Of a stretch of 64,000 nt of DNA, positions 63,830-64,000 are shown one piece after another (positions within the stretch are counted from its first letter, which is position 1; each line of letters begins with the position of its first letter). Both the position numbers and the translations under genes were made by a program. Location: assembly GCF_018383585.1 (NCBI RefSeq), contig NZ_JAHAMK010000005.1:65144-129143 (forward strand), written 5' to 3'. The notes beneath the pieces were generated by a model that searched no databases, was not told the DNA's origin, and saw nothing but the letters and a program-made list of their open reading frames with translations. This stretch comes from Microvirga sp. 3-52 (lineage in GTDB: Bacteria; Pseudomonadota; Alphaproteobacteria; Rhizobiales; Beijerinckiaceae).

Positions 63830-63863
63830 AAGGGCGGCTCTCGAAGCCGCCCTTCGCTTTTTG
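63830..63863 (+). terminator. intrinsic terminator after coxC
   Basis: Stem aagggcggct (63830-63839) with agccgccctt (63845-63854), loop CTCGA, then CGCTTTTTGG. Confidence 0.88.
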
Positions 63864-63908
63864 GCCCTCCCTTCCCATGTGAGAGGGGCTTCTTCGCGGA
63901 GAATCATC

Positions 63909-64000
63909 GTGGCTCAAGTCCAGAACACGTCTTCCCCTCTTCTCGCCGGCCTGAGATGCCGATGCCCCCGATGCGGCAAGGGACGTCTGTTCAACGGCTT
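63909..64000 (+). CDS. DUF983-family protein (truncated by the window edge)
   Basis: Only about 30 codons are present from GTG 63909: VAQVQNTSSPLLAGLRCRCP then RCGKGRLFNG. The LRCRCPRCGKGRLF zinc-ribbon-like start is the DUF983 hallmark. DUF983 is commonly found between coxC and surf1 in alphaproteobacteria, which fits the position here. The function is unknown. Confidence 0.82.
   Translation, partial: MAQVQNTSSPLLAGLRCRCPRCGKGRLFNG

Overview
The window is a GC-rich chromosomal segment of an alphaproteobacterium of the order Hyphomicrobiales (Rhizobiales). Gene content and order suggest a Methylobacteriaceae member such as Microvirga; this is inferred from gene families and synteny, not from a marker-gene comparison. 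The order-typical signs are a CcrM-type methyltransferase beside rnhB and a PA0069-type radical SAM gene, the split atpI-B-E-b'-b cluster next to smc, a coxB-coxA-ctaB-(small)-ctaG-coxC cluster, split gcvP, SAM-II and glycine riboswitches, IalB, and a dispersed gcattttc/gaaaatgc palindrome. I see no tRNA, rRNA, IS element, prophage or CRISPR array.

Layout. 0-7.4 kb: a truncated XRE/MmyB-type regulator, a small membrane protein, a four-PAS hybrid histidine kinase behind a near-consensus promoter, a GFA-family protein, a small membrane protein and pyruvate phosphate dikinase. 7.4-20 kb: two secreted RTX-type proteins (one beta-helix-like, one with a GH113-like glycosidase domain) that share almost the same C-terminal domain. 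Between them lie an L,D-transpeptidase, the glyQ-DUF559-glyS tRNA synthetase locus, an S49 peptidase, a methyltransferase/DUF2007 pair and a polyprenyl diphosphate synthase. 20-26.4 kb: a SAM-II riboswitch ahead of a MetQ-like binding protein, then ispE, a TPR protein and ETF-ubiquinone oxidoreductase. 26.5-28 kb: the most unusual locus, a HigB-like toxin gene overlapping a gene that fuses a HigA-type antitoxin, one membrane segment and a GT51 peptidoglycan glycosyltransferase. 28-42.3 kb: DNA repair (ogt, family-4-like uracil-DNA glycosylase, mutY), a zinc peptidase, moaB, radical SAM, a second GFA protein, rnhB, ccrM, an iron-type ABC uptake pair without an ATPase gene, a LysR regulator and dciA. 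42.3-50 kb: DsbA-like thioredoxin, smc and the ATP synthase Fo operon with a clear sigma70 promoter. 50-55.6 kb: the glycine cleavage operon gcvT-gcvH-osmC-gcvPA-gcvPB under a tandem glycine riboswitch. 55.7-64 kb: a CNNM/CorC-type protein, two exported proteins and the aa3 cytochrome oxidase cluster, preceded by a FixK/FNR-type palindrome.

A recurring intergenic element of about 90-110 bp, made of two REP-like hairpins, occurs ten times, roughly every 6 kb. A second short GC-rich repeat occurs about six times, and one copy supplies the C-terminal codons of the DUF559 gene. Many long antisense reading frames are present, as expected at high GC; I treat them as shadows of the genes listed.
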